From Blastocatellia bacterium (GTDB taxonomy: Bacteria > Acidobacteriota > Blastocatellia > Chloracidobacteriales > JADJPF01): a DNA stretch of 64,000 nucleotides. The translations under genes and the position numbers were made by a program. This document shows, piece after piece, positions 63,398 to 64,000 of this stretch; the stretch's first letter is position 1, and each line of letters opens with the position of its first letter. The DNA lies in the NCBI GenBank assembly GCA_016713405.1, contig JADJPF010000001.1:682001-746000 (forward strand), in the 5' to 3' direction. The notes below the pieces were generated by a model that searched no databases, had not been told where the DNA came from, and saw only the letters and a program-made list of their open reading frames with translations.

Positions 63398-64000
63398 TTA
63401 TGGTTTAGCAGAATCGGCTTCTGGAGGCATCTATAAAAGAGTCTAGGGCATTCTTAAAAATGCCTTGAGCTAATAGATTTTGGCCTTGTTGAAGTAGGTT
63501 TATAGCTTTTGAACTTTTGATTACTACTACAAGTAAAGCTTCAACATCGTTTACCGCTTTAGTAACACGCACTGCCACACCTTGAACAAGAATTTGTTGT
63601 AAACTGGTAGTGTTTACGCCTTTATTAGCTGCATTGATTAGGTCTTGATTAGCAGATCTAATTTCTCTTAAACCACGTTCTAAATTCCCAACAGCAATAG
63701 ATAATTGAGCATTAGTAAGATCTCTGAGTGAATTATTTAAGTTGCTTTGTGCATTGTTAGGAGGCCGTTGCTAATAAAGCTTGAATTTGTTGTTTTGCTG
63801 TAGAGATTTGTTGTTTAGGAGATTGCAAATTATTTAATTCATCTTGTACTTGTAATAGCTGAGTTTGGCAAGTTGCAAGCATTTGATTAGCTGTATCTAG
63901 CTGATCTTGAAGTCCACTAATTTGCAACTGTTGGTCTTGAATTGTTTGATTAGCTGTATTTAACTGACTCTGAAGCTGGGTATTTGCTGTTTGAAGTTGA
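63398..64000 (-). CDS. coiled-coil protein, partial at window edge and frameshifted
   Basis: Reading in from the right edge on the minus strand gives a Gln/Leu-rich heptad region (SQLQTANTQLQSQLNTANQTIQDQQLQ and onward to LNNLQSPKQQIS). After a shift near 63.77 kb come NNAQSNLNNSLRDLTNAQLSIAVGNLERGLREIRSANQDLI and VTKAVNDVEALLVVVIKSSKAINLLQQ. A second shift near 63.43 kb leads to MPPEADSAKP and a stop. It has no recognisable enzyme motif; a structural or envelope-associated coiled coil is likely. The N-terminus lies beyond the window. Confidence 0.5.

Noticed and set aside
1..64000. Insertion sequences, integrases, CRISPR arrays, tRNA or rRNA genes
   Set aside because: No transposase or integrase motifs, no regularly spaced short repeats and no cloverleaf or rRNA stretches were recognised; the large repeats are NRPS modules.

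Overview
The window is AT-rich bacterial DNA (about one third G+C by eye). It carries one very large lipopeptide-type PKS-NRPS locus (6.2-46.7 kb, minus strand) between housekeeping-type genes on the left and an envelope, transport and signalling block on the right. The TonB-dependent receptor with a carboxypeptidase-regulatory-like N-terminus, the kinase fused to a formylglycine-generating-enzyme-like domain, and the paired MacB/FtsX permeases are a mix I associate with Acidobacteriota. That placement is an inference from gene style only. No rRNA, tRNA, CRISPR array or insertion sequence was found.

Left flank (1-6.2 kb): the end of a patatin-like phospholipase (+), a bidirectional terminator hairpin, then a minus-strand operon. 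In transcription order the operon encodes an FAD/NAD(P) oxidoreductase, an ECF41-type sigma factor with a SnoaL-like tail, a MazG-like pyrophosphohydrolase and a secreted S9 glutamyl-endopeptidase-like peptidase. A textbook ECF41 promoter (TGTCACA, 16 bp, CGTC) lies in front of the operon, so it is probably autoregulated.

Biosynthetic locus, read from 46.7 kb down to 6.2 kb. A fatty acyl-AMP ligase (FAAL) feeds the N-terminal ACP of a PKS module (ACP-KS-AT-DH-KR-ACP), followed by eight NRPS modules and a terminal NAD(P)H-dependent reductase (R) domain. There are two giant genes, about 16.8 kb (27783-44605) and 21.6 kb (6180-27805), overlapping by 23 bp. Module order: M1 C-A-PCP; M2 C-A-PCP; M3 C-A-PCP-E; M4 C-A(LLM,MT)-PCP; M5 C-A-PCP; M6 C-A(LLM)-PCP; M7 C-A-PCP; M8 C-A(LLM)-PCP-R. 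LLM is a luciferase-like flavin monooxygenase inserted between A4 and A5. My hand-read specificity codes give glycine for M2-M6 and M8 (DILQ[M/L]GMIWK), serine for M7 (DVWHMSLIDK) and no assignment for M1 (DTEDIGTIAK). The predicted product is an acylated, glycine-dominated peptide with up to three oxidised glycines, one of them N-methylated, released reductively as an aldehyde or alcohol. The glycine-A plus inserted monooxygenase layout recalls MtaG/MelG of myxothiazol and melithiazol, but here it occurs three times in one line, twice at internal positions.

The M2-M6 region is built from near-identical direct repeats (a 5.4-6.4 kb unit repeated at about 13.37 kb offset, plus a further copy of A-LLM in M4). 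Fourteen of the fifteen reading-frame breaks in the two giant genes fall in these repeats, mostly as one-base indels in short homopolymers. I read most of them as consensus errors. The pieces are annotated separately and their joins described.

Right flank (47.3-64 kb): a TPR protein with one in-frame stop, a Ser/Thr kinase, a TonB-dependent receptor (frameshifted), an MFS exporter, then a minus-strand operon (penicillin-binding-like serine hydrolase, two MacB-type permeases) divergent from a membrane fusion protein. These could secrete or process the lipopeptide, but that is inferred from position only. The last 2.7 kb holds a DUF6624-like gene, a WCPYC redoxin gene and a coiled-coil gene, all with several frame breaks, as expected at a low-quality contig end.
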